The notes: generated by a model from the sequence alone, not told the origin. A stretch of 64,000 nucleotides of DNA from Burkholderia seminalis DSM 23518 (GCF_902832885.1 NZ_CADFDK010000001.1:868001-932000), one strand, 5' to 3'. Positions 36,633-45,991 are shown, counted from the stretch's first letter. Numbers and translations are program-made.

Positions 36633-38867
36633 TCACGCCTTGCGACCCGCCCGCACGACGCCCTGCACCTCGCCGAGCAGCGTGCATGCGCGCTGCACCT
36701 GCGCCGAGTTCGACACCTCGACCGTGAACTGCATGAATGCCGCATTGCGGCGACTCTGCGTCTTCACGCCCACCACGTTGATCTTCTCGCGCGCGAACAC
36801 TTCGGAGATGTCGCGCAGCAACCCTTGCCGGTCGCTCGCCTCGATCATCAGGTCGACCGGATAAACGGACGCGCCGCGCCCGCCGAGCACGTCAGCCGAC
36901 CAGGTCGTCTGCAGCACGCGCTCCGGCGCGCGCTCGACCATCCGGCGGAACGTCGGGCAGTCGGTGCGATGGATCGACATGCCCTTGCCGCGCGTGACGA
37001 ACCCGCTGATCGGATCGGGCGGCGCGGGACGGCAGCAACGCGCGAGCTGGGTCAGCAGCGCATCGACGCCCACCACCAGCACGCCGGTCGACGCGCCGTG
37101 CGCGACGCTCGCGCCGCTGCTGCGCTTCTCGAAATCGGCGGGCGCCTCGGGCGCCGGCTCCGGCGGCGGCGCATCGGACAGCGCGTGCTCGACATTGCGC
37201 AGGCTGAATTCTTCCTTGCCGACGACCGAGAACAGCTCCTCGGGCGACTTGAAGCCGAGCTTCGCCGCGAGGTTGTCCAGGTTGACCGAGGTCTTGCCTT
37301 CGCGCTGCAGCGTCTTTTCGACGAGCGCCCGGCCATGCGCGACGTTTTCCTCCTGCTCGATCGAGTTGAACCACGCACGCACCTTCTGCCGCGCACGCGG
37401 GCTCTTCAGGTAGCCGAGCTGCGCGTTCAGCCAGTCGCGCGACGGCCCGCCCTCCTTCACCGCGACGATCTCGACCGTCTGGCCGTTCGCGAGCGACGTG
37501 TTCAGCGGGACCATCACGCCGTCCACGCGCGCGCCGCGGCAGCGATGGCCGAGTTCGCTGTGCAGGTGGTACGCGAAATCGACCGGCGTCGCCCCCTGCG
37601 GCAACGCGATCACGCGCGCCTGCGGCGTCAGCACGTAGATGTGGTCGTCATCGAGCGACGTCTCGCGCAATTGCGCCCACGCCTGGTCGCCCGACACCTC
37701 GGCGCCGTCCTCGACGTCGTCCTTCCACGCCAGCAACTGGCGCAGCCATGCGATCTTCTCGTCGTACTTGTCGCTCGCCGAGAACTGGCCGCCGTAACCG
37801 CGCGCGCCGGCCTCCTTGTAGCGCCAGTGCGCGGCCACGCCGTACTCGGCGAAGCGGTGCATCTCCTGCGTGCGGATCTGCACTTCGAACGCGCGGCCGT
37901 CGTCGCCGATCACGACCGTATGCAGCGACTTGTAGCCGTTCGGCTTCGGTCGCGAGATGTAGTCGTCGAATTCCTTCGGCACCGGCTGCCACAGGTGATG
38001 CACGATGCCGAGCACCGCGTAGCAATCCTTGATGTCCGGCACGATCACGCGAAACGCGCGCACGTCGTACAGCTCGGAGAAATCGAGTTCCTTGCCGCGC
38101 ATCTTGCGCCAGATGCTGTAGATATGTTTCGGCCGGCCGCTCACGTCGGCCTGGATGTTCGCTTCCGCGAGCTCGTGCTGCAGCCGCCCGATCGCCTGCG
38201 TGACGTATGCCTCGCGTTCGATGCGCTTCTCGTCGAGCAGCTTCGCGATCCGCTTGTAGGTGACGGGATCCTCGAAGCGGAACGCGAGATCCTCGAGCTC
38301 CCACTTCAGTTGCCAGATACCGAGGCGGTTCGCGAGCGGCGCATAGATCTCGAGCGTCTCGCGCGCGACGTCGGGCGGCGGCTCGATCTTCGCGGCCGCG
38401 TAATAGCGCAGCGACTGCAACCGCGACGCGAGCCGGATCAGCACGACGCGGATGTCCTGCGCGAACGCGAGCAGCATCTTGCGCAGCGCCTCGATCTGCG
38501 TGCGCCGCTCTTCCGCCGCGTCGCGCCCCGTGTCGGGCTTCGCGTTCTGCGCGGCGCGCAGGCTCACGGTGCCGAGCCGCAACAGCTTGCGCACGTCGGA
38601 CACGAGCCGCGCCACCTCTTCGCCGAAACGCTCGGTGAGCTCGCGCTCGGGGTCGCTCAAGTGCGGCGTCAGCACGAACAGCGCGGCGGCCTGCATCGCG
38701 GACGGATCGACGTTCAGCGTGCGCATGATCGCCGCCGTGCCGGCCGAGTGATCGGCGAGCAGTTCGCCCGACGACAGGCGCGCGTCGCCGGCCCGCTCGC
38801 GCACGAACGCCAGCACGTCGTCGAACGACGGTGCCGCGACAGGGGAAGCGGAAACGGATTCGGTCAT
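36633..38867 (-). CDS. relA: RelA, (p)ppGpp synthetase
   Basis: Ribosome-linked stringent-response enzyme transferring pyrophosphate from ATP to GTP/GDP. The 744-residue protein has a degenerate N-terminal HD region (about 35-90) without the HD...ED metal ligands, so hydrolase activity is not expected. The synthetase domain (about 240-350) contains EFDD at 299-302, the acidic variant found in monofunctional RelA. TGS (about 405-465) and ACT (about 667-744) domains follow. The ATG at 38867 is chosen; the open frame upstream overlaps ridA. Confidence 0.96.
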   Translation of the reverse strand: MTESVSASPVAAPSFDDVLAFVRERAGDARLSSGELLADHSAGTAAIMRTLNVDPSAMQAAALFVLTPHLSDPERELTERFGEEVARLVSDVRKLLRLGTVSLRAAQNAKPDTGRDAAEERRTQIEALRKMLLAFAQDIRVVLIRLASRLQSLRYYAAAKIEPPPDVARETLEIYAPLANRLGIWQLKWELEDLAFRFEDPVTYKRIAKLLDEKRIEREAYVTQAIGRLQHELAEANIQADVSGRPKHIYSIWRKMRGKELDFSELYDVRAFRVIVPDIKDCYAVLGIVHHLWQPVPKEFDDYISRPKPNGYKSLHTVVIGDDGRAFEVQIRTQEMHRFAEYGVAAHWRYKEAGARGYGGQFSASDKYDEKIAWLRQLLAWKDDVEDGAEVSGDQAWAQLRETSLDDDHIYVLTPQARVIALPQGATPVDFAYHLHSELGHRCRGARVDGVMVPLNTSLANGQTVEIVAVKEGGPSRDWLNAQLGYLKSPRARQKVRAWFNSIEQEENVAHGRALVEKTLQREGKTSVNLDNLAAKLGFKSPEELFSVVGKEEFSLRNVEHALSDAPPPEPAPEAPADFEKRSSGASVAHGASTGVLVVGVDALLTQLARCCRPAPPDPISGFVTRGKGMSIHRTDCPTFRRMVERAPERVLQTTWSADVLGGRGASVYPVDLMIEASDRQGLLRDISEVFAREKINVVGVKTQSRRNAAFMQFTVEVSNSAQVQRACTLLGEVQGVVRAGRKA

Positions 38868-38911
38868 TGCACGGCCTGGCGGAATGCGGTCATCGTCGGG
38901 TGTGGCCCAGC

Positions 38912-39265
38912 TCAGCTCCGCTGCGCGGCAACGACCACGATCTCGACGAGCAGCGCGGGATCCGCGAGCTTCGCCTCGACGGTGGCGCGCGGCGGCGTGT
39001 TGCCCTGCGCGACCCACGCGTCCCACTCCGCATTCATGCCGTCGAAGTTCGCCAGATCCGAGATGTAGATCTGCACCGACAGCAGATGCGCCTTGTCGCT
39101 GTTCGCTTCGGCGAGCAGGCGGTCGATGTGGCCGAGCACTTCGCGCGTCTGGCCCCTGATGTCCTGCGTGGTGTCTTCGGCGATCTGGCCGGCCAGATAC
39201 ACGGTACCGTTGTGAATCGCGGTTTCGGAGAGACGGGCCCCGACGTGGTGACGAATGACTGCCAT
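38912..39265 (-). CDS. RidA/YjgF/UK114-family protein
   Basis: A 117-residue trimeric protein; family members deaminate reactive enamine/imine intermediates made by PLP enzymes. Family text includes LSETAIHNGTVYLAGQIAEDTTQDIRGQTREVLGHIDRLL and the IYISDLANFDGMNAEWDAWV segment. The Arg for carboxylate binding is in TPPRATVEA (the GxxPPRxxVE signature, here GNTPPRATVEAKLADP). It is 44 bp before relA on the same strand, so probably cotranscribed. Confidence 0.92.
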   Translation of the reverse strand: MAVIRHHVGARLSETAIHNGTVYLAGQIAEDTTQDIRGQTREVLGHIDRLLAEANSDKAHLLSVQIYISDLANFDGMNAEWDAWVAQGNTPPRATVEAKLADPALLVEIVVVAAQRS

Positions 39266-39345
39266 GGAATGTTCCGGTCGTGAGTGAAGGGAGAATCGGA
39301 CGGCGGCACGGCCCACGTGCCGCCGAACCGCATATTATGACGCGT

Positions 39346-40251
39346 TTATGCGCGGCCTTCGACGAAAAACCGCCGCGCAAGTGCAATCTGGTCGGCACTG
39401 ACGAACGCCGGCGCGTGGCCCGCCCCCGGAATCTCGACGTGCGTCACATGTCGGCCGCGACGCACCATGTCGGCCACCGTCTCGCGCGACAGCAGGTCGG
39501 AGGTCTCGCCGCGCACGACGAGCAGCGATGCGTCCGTCGTCTCGATCGCACGCCACAGCGCGGCCTCGCCGAGCGCGGCCAGTTCGGGCGTCGTCGCCTT
39601 GAACGGCTCGGCGATGCGCGGATCGTAGCGCATCGTCCAGCCGCCCTCGGGCAGCTCGCGCAGCAGCGGCCCGTTGATCTCGCGCCACTCGTCGGCACTC
39701 AGCGCGCCGAACGGCAGCGACAGCGACGTCAGGTAGTCGATCCCCTCCTGCTCGGTGTCGAAGCGCGGCTGCACGCCGAGGTATTCGCCGATGCGTGTCA
39801 GCGAATCGGGCTCGATGCGCGGCCCGACGTCGTTGACGATCATCCGGCGCAACGGCGAACCGGGCAGCCCCGCAAGCGCCATGCCGATCAGGCCGCCCAT
39901 CGACGTGCCGAACCAGTCGACCGATTCGACGTCGAGCCGCGCGATCAGCGTCACCATGTCGGCCACGTACTGCGGAATCGCATAGAGCCGCGGGTCGGCC
40001 AGACGGTCCGACCGGCCGCGCCCGACGATGTCGGGGCAGACGACGCGATACGTATCGGACAGCGCGGCGGCGAGCCGGTCGAAATCGCGCCCGGAACGCG
40101 TCAGGCCGTGCACGCAGACGAGCACGCGCGGATTGGCGGGATCGCCCCACTCGGTATAGGCGACGTGGTGAAGGCCGGCGGCACTCGCACACTGCACGCG
40201 CCGCTGGCGGGGAACCGGAGGATTCGCTGGGGTCGTTGGCATCGTTGGCAT
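39346..40251 (-). CDS. Alpha/beta-fold hydrolase
   Basis: A 301-residue hydrolase. The oxyanion-hole region is VHGLTRSGRDFD, the nucleophile elbow is GTSMGG (Ser), the acid is probably in LVVRGETSDLLS, and the catalytic His is in GAGHAPAF. The ATG at 40251 is chosen (MPTMPTTP; an alternative is the ATG at 40242). The upstream frame lacks similarity. It lies 80 bp before ridA. Substrate unknown; the family covers esterases, dehalogenases and C-C hydrolases. Confidence 0.88.
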   Translation of the reverse strand: MPTMPTTPANPPVPRQRRVQCASAAGLHHVAYTEWGDPANPRVLVCVHGLTRSGRDFDRLAAALSDTYRVVCPDIVGRGRSDRLADPRLYAIPQYVADMVTLIARLDVESVDWFGTSMGGLIGMALAGLPGSPLRRMIVNDVGPRIEPDSLTRIGEYLGVQPRFDTEQEGIDYLTSLSLPFGALSADEWREINGPLLRELPEGGWTMRYDPRIAEPFKATTPELAALGEAALWRAIETTDASLLVVRGETSDLLSRETVADMVRRGRHVTHVEIPGAGHAPAFVSADQIALARRFFVEGRA

Positions 40252-40366
40252 CCTGTCGAACGGGGGCGACGCGCGGGGCAACGCTTGCGACGCCCGATGC
40301 GAACGATTGTAAACCGCTTCCGAACAACGGGCGCCGCGCCCGCGGCGCACCGCACGGGACGGAGGC

Positions 40367-41272
40367 TCAACCGGCTCGACGCCACGCCGCGCGCAACTGC
40401 TCGCGCAGGAACTCGACGAAGGTGCGCACGCGCAGCGGCACGTGGCGGCCGCCGGGATAGACCGCATGCAGCGGCGCCGCGGACGCCGCGAAAGCCGGCA
40501 GCACGCGCACGAGCCGGCCGGCATCGAGATCGGCGCCGACGTCCCAGATCGACTTCAGCGCAATACCCGCGCCTTCCAGCGCCAGCGTACGCGCCGCACC
40601 GCCGTCGTTCGTCAGCAGCGCGGCCGCCACCTCGACGGCGACCCCGCCCTGGGCGCCGTCGAACCGCCATTCGGCACGCGGCTGGTCGCCCATCACGATG
40701 CATCGATGTTCGCGCAACTCGGCCGGATGGGCCGGCGCCCCGTGCGCCGCGAGATAGCCCGGCGACGCGCACAGCACGCGATGATTCGGCGCCAGCTCGC
40801 GCGCGATCATCGTCGAATCGGCGAGATTGCCGATCCGCACGGCGACGTCGATGTCATGGGCGAGCAGGTCGACGACCGTGTCGGTCAGCAGCAACTGCAC
40901 GGTCAGTTGCGGATGCCGCTGCTGAAACGCCGCCACGACGGGCGCGATCCGCAGACGGCCGAGCTCGCCGGGCGCCGTCACGCGCAGCACGCCGCTGACC
41001 GTGCCGCGACGATCGCGCATCAGCGTTTCGGCGCGATCGACTTCGGCCAGGATACGCAGGACCTGGGCGTGAAACTGCGCGCCTTCGTCGGTCAGCGTTT
41101 GCTGCCGGGTCGTCCGGTTCAGCAAGCGCACGCCAAGCTGCGACTCGAGCTGCGCAAGCCGCTTGCTGACGACGGACAACGACAAATCGAGTTCGCGCGC
41201 GGCCGCCGACAGGCTGCCGGCCGACACGATCCTCGCGAAAGTGTCGAGCGCAGGAAGATCGTCGATCAGCAT
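40367..41272 (-). CDS. LysR-family regulator divergent from the 41.4-43.7 kb gene set
   Basis: A 301-residue regulator of the CrgA/DmlR-like group, with N-terminal helix-turn-helix (LDTFARIVSAGSLSAAARELDLSLSVVSKRLAQLE) followed by the RLLNRTTRQQTLTDEG wing. The effector domain starts near residue 92. The ATG at 41272 is used; the frame stays open far upstream by chance. It is divergent from the ester-cyclase-like gene across 138 bp containing an inverted repeat, so it most likely controls that cluster. Confidence 0.9.
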   Translation of the reverse strand: MLIDDLPALDTFARIVSAGSLSAAARELDLSLSVVSKRLAQLESQLGVRLLNRTTRQQTLTDEGAQFHAQVLRILAEVDRAETLMRDRRGTVSGVLRVTAPGELGRLRIAPVVAAFQQRHPQLTVQLLLTDTVVDLLAHDIDVAVRIGNLADSTMIARELAPNHRVLCASPGYLAAHGAPAHPAELREHRCIVMGDQPRAEWRFDGAQGGVAVEVAAALLTNDGGAARTLALEGAGIALKSIWDVGADLDAGRLVRVLPAFAASAAPLHAVYPGGRHVPLRVRTFVEFLREQLRAAWRRAG

Positions 41273-41307
41273 CCGGTCGCCCGCCGCATCCCAGCCTTTC
41301 CTTTTTT

Positions 41308-41322
41308 CGAATAATCCATTCG
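41308..41322. promoter_or_regulatory. Inverted repeat in the divergent LysR promoter region
   Basis: CGAAT-AATCC-ATTCG, arms 41308-41312 and 41318-41322. The size and position suit a LysR binding site controlling both directions. The assignment is inferred from placement only. Confidence 0.45.
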
Positions 41323-41410
41323 CCGTTCGCCCGTATTTGCATCCAAAACGGAAACCTACCATACCTGTTCCGCGTCGTCGCACGACGCTATTCACAGGAC
41401 CTCCGAAACC

Positions 41411-41968
41411 ATGTCGATCCGCCTTCGTTCGATCACCCGCCCCGTCGCACCGGTACTCGCCGCAGCCGCTTGCGTCGTGGCACTGTTGCCCGCCGCGTCC
41501 CGTGCGGCAGACCTCGTCGCGCCGCGCAGCCTGACCGTGGCCGAGGGCGTGCCGGCTGCGCAGGCCCGGGCGCAGATACTGGCCGCGCGCCGCTACGGCA
41601 CCTTCTGGGATACCGGCGACGCCGATCTCGCCCGTATCGCGCTCGCCGCCGACTTCACCGACCGGACGCTGCCGCCCGGCCGGGAACAGGGCATTCCGGG
41701 ACCGCTCGCGGCCTCGCGCACGATGCGCGGCGCGATTCCGGATCTGCATTGCGACATCGAACAGATGATCGTCGCGGGCGACCGCGTCGTCGTCCACCTG
41801 CACTTTCGCGGGCATTTCACCGGCACGTTCAACGGAACGGCCGGGCGCGGACAGGCAATCGACTTCATCGCGACCGATATCTACCGGATCGACCACGGCC
41901 GGATCGCGGAAAACTGGCACATCGAGGACAACCTGACGTTGATGCGTCAGCTCGGACTGGTCGCCTGA
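41411..41968 (+). CDS. Exported SnoaL-like/ester cyclase family protein
   Basis: A 185-residue protein with an N-terminal signal peptide (hydrophobic APVLAAAACVVALLPAA, probable cleavage after SRA) and a SnoaL-like NTF2 fold: DADLARIALAADFTDRTLPPG, then IVAGDRVVVHLHFRGHFTGTF and TDIYRIDHGRIAENWHIED. SnoaL-like proteins include polyketide cyclases, dehydratases and many uncharacterised small-molecule enzymes. An exported copy is unusual. It is the first gene of a three-gene set; the next gene starts 12 bp later. Confidence 0.85.
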   Translation: MSIRLRSITRPVAPVLAAAACVVALLPAASRAADLVAPRSLTVAEGVPAAQARAQILAARRYGTFWDTGDADLARIALAADFTDRTLPPGREQGIPGPLAASRTMRGAIPDLHCDIEQMIVAGDRVVVHLHFRGHFTGTFNGTAGRGQAIDFIATDIYRIDHGRIAENWHIEDNLTLMRQLGLVA

Positions 41969-41980
41969 CGGAGGAACGCA

Positions 41981-42991
41981 ATGACTCACGATCACGACCC
42001 TCGTGCGACGCACCTGCCGCGCCGCAGATTTCTGGCCCAGACCGGCGCCGGGCTCGCGGCCGGCGCCGCGGTGATGGCCGGCGCGTCCCGGCCGACAACG
42101 GCCGCCCCGATTCCGGCGCGCTCCACGCCGGACGCCGCGCCGTTCTGGCCGGACGGCGCGCGCTTGGTCATCTCGATCTCGATGCAGTTCGAGGCGGGCG
42201 GCCAGCCGGCCAGCGGGGCGGACAGCCCCTTTCCCGCCGTCGCGTTTCCGCCGTCCGTGCCGGTCGATCTCGCGTCGGCCACCTGGTTCGCCTATGGCTA
42301 CCGGGAAGGCATTCCGCGCCTGCTCGACCTGTGGGACCGGCATGGCGTGAAAGTCACGTCGCACATGATCGGGGAGGCCGCGCGCCGGCACCCCGAACTG
42401 GCGCGCGAAATCGTGGCGCGCGGCCACGAAGCCGCCGCCCACGGGCCGACCTGGCGTGCGCAATTCGCGATGAGCCGCGACGACGAGCGCCGCTTCCTGA
42501 CCGAAGCCCGCGACATGGTCGAAGCGGTGACCGGTCAGCGCCCGATCGGCTACAACTGCAACTGGCTGCGGCGCGGCCCCCATACGCTGTCGTTGCTGCA
42601 GGAACTCGGCTACACGTATCACATCGACGACGTCAGCCGGGACGAGCCTTTCATCGAAAGCGTCGACGGTCGCGATTTCGTGGTAGTCCCGTACACGCTG
42701 CGCAACAACGACATCCTGCTGATCGAAGGCCGCAACTACTCGCCGACGATGTTCCTCGAGCAGATCAAGCTCGATTTCGACCAGTTGTACGCGGAGGCCG
42801 GACAGCGGCGCAGACTGATGTCGATCAGCGCGCATGACCGGATCAGCGGCACGCCGCAAATGGCCCGCGCATGGGACGCCTTCCTGCACTACGCTCGATC
42901 TCACCCCGGTGTCGCATTCATGCGCAAGGACGACATTGCGCGCTTCGCGCTGCACGGCCCGTCGACGCTGCGCGAAACCGAAACGATCTGA
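41981..42991 (+). CDS. Tat-exported polysaccharide deacetylase-like protein
   Basis: A 336-residue protein. The N-terminus LPRRRFLAQTGAGLAAGAAVMAG is a twin-arginine signal. The catalytic domain follows the NodB/PuuE style: LVISISMQFEAG in place of the usual Asp-Asp motif, then TSHMIGEAARRHPELAREIVARGHEAAAHG with the HxxxH-like metal ligands. It resembles PuuE/allantoinase-type and chitin-deacetylase-like proteins. Because the usual TxDD motif is not obvious, activity or metal binding may differ. Substrate unknown. Confidence 0.8.
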   Translation: MTHDHDPRATHLPRRRFLAQTGAGLAAGAAVMAGASRPTTAAPIPARSTPDAAPFWPDGARLVISISMQFEAGGQPASGADSPFPAVAFPPSVPVDLASATWFAYGYREGIPRLLDLWDRHGVKVTSHMIGEAARRHPELAREIVARGHEAAAHGPTWRAQFAMSRDDERRFLTEARDMVEAVTGQRPIGYNCNWLRRGPHTLSLLQELGYTYHIDDVSRDEPFIESVDGRDFVVVPYTLRNNDILLIEGRNYSPTMFLEQIKLDFDQLYAEAGQRRRLMSISAHDRISGTPQMARAWDAFLHYARSHPGVAFMRKDDIARFALHGPSTLRETETI

Positions 42992-43030
42992 GCGGACGCC
43001 CCTCCCCCCTTTCAACCAGGAAAAATCGTC

Positions 43031-43744
43031 ATGACTGACCTGCTTCACGGAAAGAAAGTACTCGTCGTCGGAGGAAGCTCCGGCATCGGCGCCGCTGCCG
43101 CGACGGCATTCGCGCGACACGGCGCGATCCTGACGATCGCCTCGCGCAACCCGGGCAGGATCGCGATCGATGTCGGGCCCGGCGCACACGTGCGATACGA
43201 AACGCTCGACATCACCGATACGGCCGACGTGGAGGCCTTCTGCGCGCGCGCCGGCCAGTTCGACCACGTCGTGATTTCAGCGGCAAGGACGGCCACGGGC
43301 CCGGTCCGCGGACTGCCGCTGGCCGACGCGCAGGCTGCGATGGACAGCAAGTTCTGGGGCGCCTATCGCGTCGCGCGGGCGATCGATATCGCGCCCGGCG
43401 GTTCGCTGACGTTCGTGTCGGGTTTCCTCAGTGCGCGGCCGAGCGCGTCGTCGGTGCTGCAAGGGGCGATCAATGCGGCACTGGAGGCGCTGGCGCGCGG
43501 CCTGGCCCTCGAGCTGGCGCCGGTCCGCGTGAATACCGTGTCGCCCGGCCTGATCGCGACGCCGCTGTGGGACAAGCTCGCATCCGATGCGCGCGACGCC
43601 CTGTACGCCGGCGCCGCGCAGCGCCTTCCGGCCCGCCGGGTCGGCCAGCCGGAGGACGTCGCGAATGCCATCCTGTATCTGGCGACGACGCCTTATGCGA
43701 CCGGCTCGACGGTGCTGATCGACGGCGGCGGCACCATCGCGTGA
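43031..43744 (+). CDS. SDR-fold protein lacking the usual catalytic Tyr and Lys
   Basis: A 237-residue Rossmann protein. The nucleotide-binding motif is VVGGSSGIG (12-20). Ser130 sits where the catalytic Ser should be. The YxxxK active site is replaced by Q144-GAI-N148, aligned through the following AALEALARGLALEL segment. The C-terminal VRVNTVSPGLIATPLW and IDGGGTIA are standard. It may be a non-catalytic or differently catalytic SDR. It is 39 bp after the deacetylase-like gene and ends before a hairpin. Confidence 0.87.
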   Translation: MTDLLHGKKVLVVGGSSGIGAAAATAFARHGAILTIASRNPGRIAIDVGPGAHVRYETLDITDTADVEAFCARAGQFDHVVISAARTATGPVRGLPLADAQAAMDSKFWGAYRVARAIDIAPGGSLTFVSGFLSARPSASSVLQGAINAALEALARGLALELAPVRVNTVSPGLIATPLWDKLASDARDALYAGAAQRLPARRVGQPEDVANAILYLATTPYATGSTVLIDGGGTIA

Positions 43745-43763
43745 CGCAAGCGCGCACGACAAA

Positions 43764-43795
43764 ACGCCCCGCGTTCCGTTGAGAACGCGGGGCGT
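43764..43795. terminator. Hairpin between two convergent operons
   Basis: A perfect 13-bp stem ACGCCCCGCGTTC/GAACGCGGGGCGT (43764-43776 with 43783-43795). On the minus strand it is followed by TTTTG and so best serves scoB; on the plus side there is no T-tract. Confidence 0.8.
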
Positions 43796-43820
43796 CGGGG
43801 ACGACGCAACGAGGCGACGC

Positions 43821-44462
43821 TCAGGCCACCGCGCTGACGTCGAGCGGTGCGCCCGTCTTCGCCTGGATCTCGTCCGCGCTCACGCCGTCGGCGAGTTCGA
43901 GAACCTTCAGGCCGGACGGCGTCACTTCGATCACACCCAGATCGGTGATGATCAGGTCGACCACGCCGACACCCGTCAGCGGCAGGTTGCATTCTTCGAG
44001 AATCTTGTGCTGGTCGCCCTTCGCGACATGCTCCATCAGCACGACGACACGCCCCACCCCCGCGACGAGGTCCATCGCGCCGCCCATCCCCTTGATCATC
44101 TTGCCGGGGATCATCCAGTTCGCGAGGTCGCCCTGCTTGCTGACCTGCATCGCGCCGAGGATCGCGAGATTGATGTGGCCGCCGCGAATCATCGCGAACG
44201 AGTCGGCCGACGAGAAGATCGACGAGCCCGGCAGCGTCGTGACGGTCTGCTTGCCGGCGTTGATGAGATCGGCGTCGACTTCGTCCTCGGTCGGCGACGG
44301 GCCGATGCCGAGCAGGCCGTTTTCCGACTGCAGCCACACCTCGACGCCTTCCGGCACGTGGTTCGCGACGAGCGTCGGCAGGCCGATGCCGAGGTTCACG
44401 TAGAAGCCGTCCTGCAGTTCCTTCGCCGCGCGCGCGGCCATCTGTTCACGATTCCAGGCCAT
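43821..44462 (-). CDS. scoB: 3-oxoacid CoA-transferase subunit B
   Basis: A 213-residue beta subunit carrying the catalytic glutamate in [12 protein letters not shown], which forms the glutamyl-CoA thioester. The [27 protein letters not shown] and [16 protein letters not shown] segments are typical of ScoB/PcaJ. With ScoA it transfers CoA from succinyl-CoA to acetoacetate. It lies one base after scoA. A beta-ketoadipate transferase (PcaJ) is the alternative, but no pca genes are nearby. Confidence 0.92.
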   Translation of the reverse strand: MAWNREQMAARAAKELQDGFYVNLGIGLPTLVANHVPEGVEVWLQSENGLLGIGPSPTEDEVDADLINAGKQTVTTLPGSSIFSSADSFAMIRGGHINLAILGAMQVSKQGDLANWMIPGKMIKGMGGAMDLVAGVGRVVVLMEHVAKGDQHKILEECNLPLTGVGVVDLIITDLGVIEVTPSGLKVLELADGVSADEIQAKTGAPLDVSAVA

Positions 44463-44463
44463 G

Positions 44464-45168
44464 TCAGTCTCCTTTCGCGCGTACGACGCGTTGTTCGATG
44501 CGTTTTTCCGGCGTCGCGTTCAGCACGATGCGCTGCACGAAAATCCCGGGCGTATGGATATGGTCCGGATCGAGTTCGCCATTTTCGACGATCTCTTCGA
44601 CCTCCGCCACGGTGATCTTGCCGGCCATCGCGCACATCGGATTGAAGTTGCGCGCCGTGCGGCGGTAGATCAGGTTGCCGGACTTGTCGGCCTTCCACGC
44701 CTTCACGAGCGCGACGTCGGCCGTCAGCGACGGCTCGAGCACGTAGTGGCGATCGCCGAACTGGCGCGTTTCCTTGCCTTCCGCGATCACGGTGCCGTAG
44801 CCGGTATTCGTGAAGAAGGCGGGAATGCCCGCGCCGCCCGCGCGCAGCTTCTCGGCGAGCGTGCCTTGCGGCGTGAATTCGAGTTCGAGTTCGCCGGCCA
44901 GGTACTGACGCTCGAACTCCTTGTTCTCGCCGACGTACGACGAGATCATCTTCTTGATCTGGCGCGTTTCCAGCAGCAGGCCGAGGCCGAAACCGTCGAC
45001 GCCCGCGTTGTTGCTGATGCAGGTGATGCCCTTGACCGCCGAATCGCGCAACGCCGCGATCAGCGCCTCCGGAATCCCGCACAGGCCGAAGCCGCCCACC
45101 GCGAAGGTCTGTCCGTCGCGGACGATCCCTTCCAGCGCGGCAGCCGCGCTTGGATAGACTTTGTTCAT
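44464..45168 (-). CDS. scoA: 3-oxoacid CoA-transferase subunit A
   Basis: A 234-residue alpha subunit. It has the glycine-rich [14 protein letters not shown] motif and the conserved [25 protein letters not shown] and [22 protein letters not shown] stretches. It begins the scoAB operon; GAGGAAGG precedes the ATG. A PAS-LuxR regulator is encoded divergently 223 bp away and is a candidate controller. Confidence 0.92.
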   Translation of the reverse strand: MNKVYPSAAAALEGIVRDGQTFAVGGFGLCGIPEALIAALRDSAVKGITCISNNAGVDGFGLGLLLETRQIKKMISSYVGENKEFERQYLAGELELEFTPQGTLAEKLRAGGAGIPAFFTNTGYGTVIAEGKETRQFGDRHYVLEPSLTADVALVKAWKADKSGNLIYRRTARNFNPMCAMAGKITVAEVEEIVENGELDPDHIHTPGIFVQRIVLNATPEKRIEQRVVRAKGD

Positions 45169-45391
45169 CAGTTGTCCCTTCCTCTATGGAAACCAGCAAA
45201 ACCGGTTCACGCGCCCACCTGGGCCGCAAGCCCGCCGCATCATTCTATGCATGCGCGGCCCTGCCTGCGTCGAAGCGCGCTGTTTTTATGTCGCGGCAAG
45301 CCGCCGCGAGATGCCTGAAAGGGTACGATGCGGCGCGGATGCGGCACAATACGCAAAAATACATAAGCGTTTGCCTCCGCTTGCCTGCGCC

Positions 45392-45937
45392 ATGCCCGCT
45401 CTCGATTACCAGACTGCCTTCCACCTCGCGCCGCTCGGCCTCGTGCTGTCGCGCGACCGCGTGATCGAGGATTGCAACGATGCGCTTGCGTCAATCTTCC
45501 GCTGCGCGCGGGCCGATCTCATCGGAAAATCGTACGAGGTGCTCTATCCGTCGACGGACGAATTCCAGCGCATCGGCGAGCGAATCGCGCGCGTGATGGC
45601 CGCGAACGGCATCTACTCGGATGACAGAATCATGAAGCGCGCGGACGGCGAGCTGTTCTGGTGCCACGTGACGGGCCGCGCGCTCGACCGCACCGCGCCG
45701 CTCGCGGCCGGCGTCTGGACCTTCGAGGATCTGAGCGCGACGCGCCGCGTCGCCGTCGAGCTGACCCCGCGCGAGCGCGAGATCGCCGCGCAGCTCGCGA
45801 CCGGCAAGACCAGCAAGCAGATCGGGCGCGTGCTCGACATCAGTTCGCGCACGGTCGACATCTACCGCGCACGGCTGATGCGCAAATACGGCACGAACAA
45901 CACGCCGGAGCTGGTGCAGCGCCTGCTCGGGCAGTGA
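45392..45937 (+). CDS. PAS-LuxR transcriptional regulator
   Basis: A 181-residue protein with an N-terminal PAS domain (about 8-115; LSRDRVIEDCNDALASIFRCARADLIGKSYEVLYP) and a LuxR/NarL helix-turn-helix (LTPREREIAAQLATGKTSKQIGRVLDISSRTVDIYRARLMRKY). The ATG at 45392 is used, since the frame further upstream has no similarity. There is no receiver domain, so the signal is probably sensed by the PAS domain. It is divergent from scoAB. Confidence 0.88.
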   Translation: MPALDYQTAFHLAPLGLVLSRDRVIEDCNDALASIFRCARADLIGKSYEVLYPSTDEFQRIGERIARVMAANGIYSDDRIMKRADGELFWCHVTGRALDRTAPLAAGVWTFEDLSATRRVAVELTPREREIAAQLATGKTSKQIGRVLDISSRTVDIYRARLMRKYGTNNTPELVQRLLGQ

Positions 45938-45968
45938 ACGCTTGTCGCGTGGCGGCGCCCGAACGACG

Positions 45969-45991
45969 ATCGGCCGCGCAGGGCGGCCGAT
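45969..45991. terminator. Hairpin between the convergent luxR and thioesterase genes
   Basis: A 9-bp stem ATCGGCCGC/GCGGCCGAT with a GCAGG loop and no T-tract. Its position between two convergent genes suggests a weak or Rho-assisted end. Confidence 0.4.

Noticed and set aside
41273-43267. Extension of the LysR frame (minus) far upstream of 41272
   Set aside because: The frame remains open by chance through three real plus-strand genes; LysR similarity starts at 41272.
43821-45168. Assignment of the CoA transferase as PcaIJ (beta-ketoadipate)
   Set aside because: No pca genes nearby, and the overall text looks more like ScoAB; the distinction is not certain.
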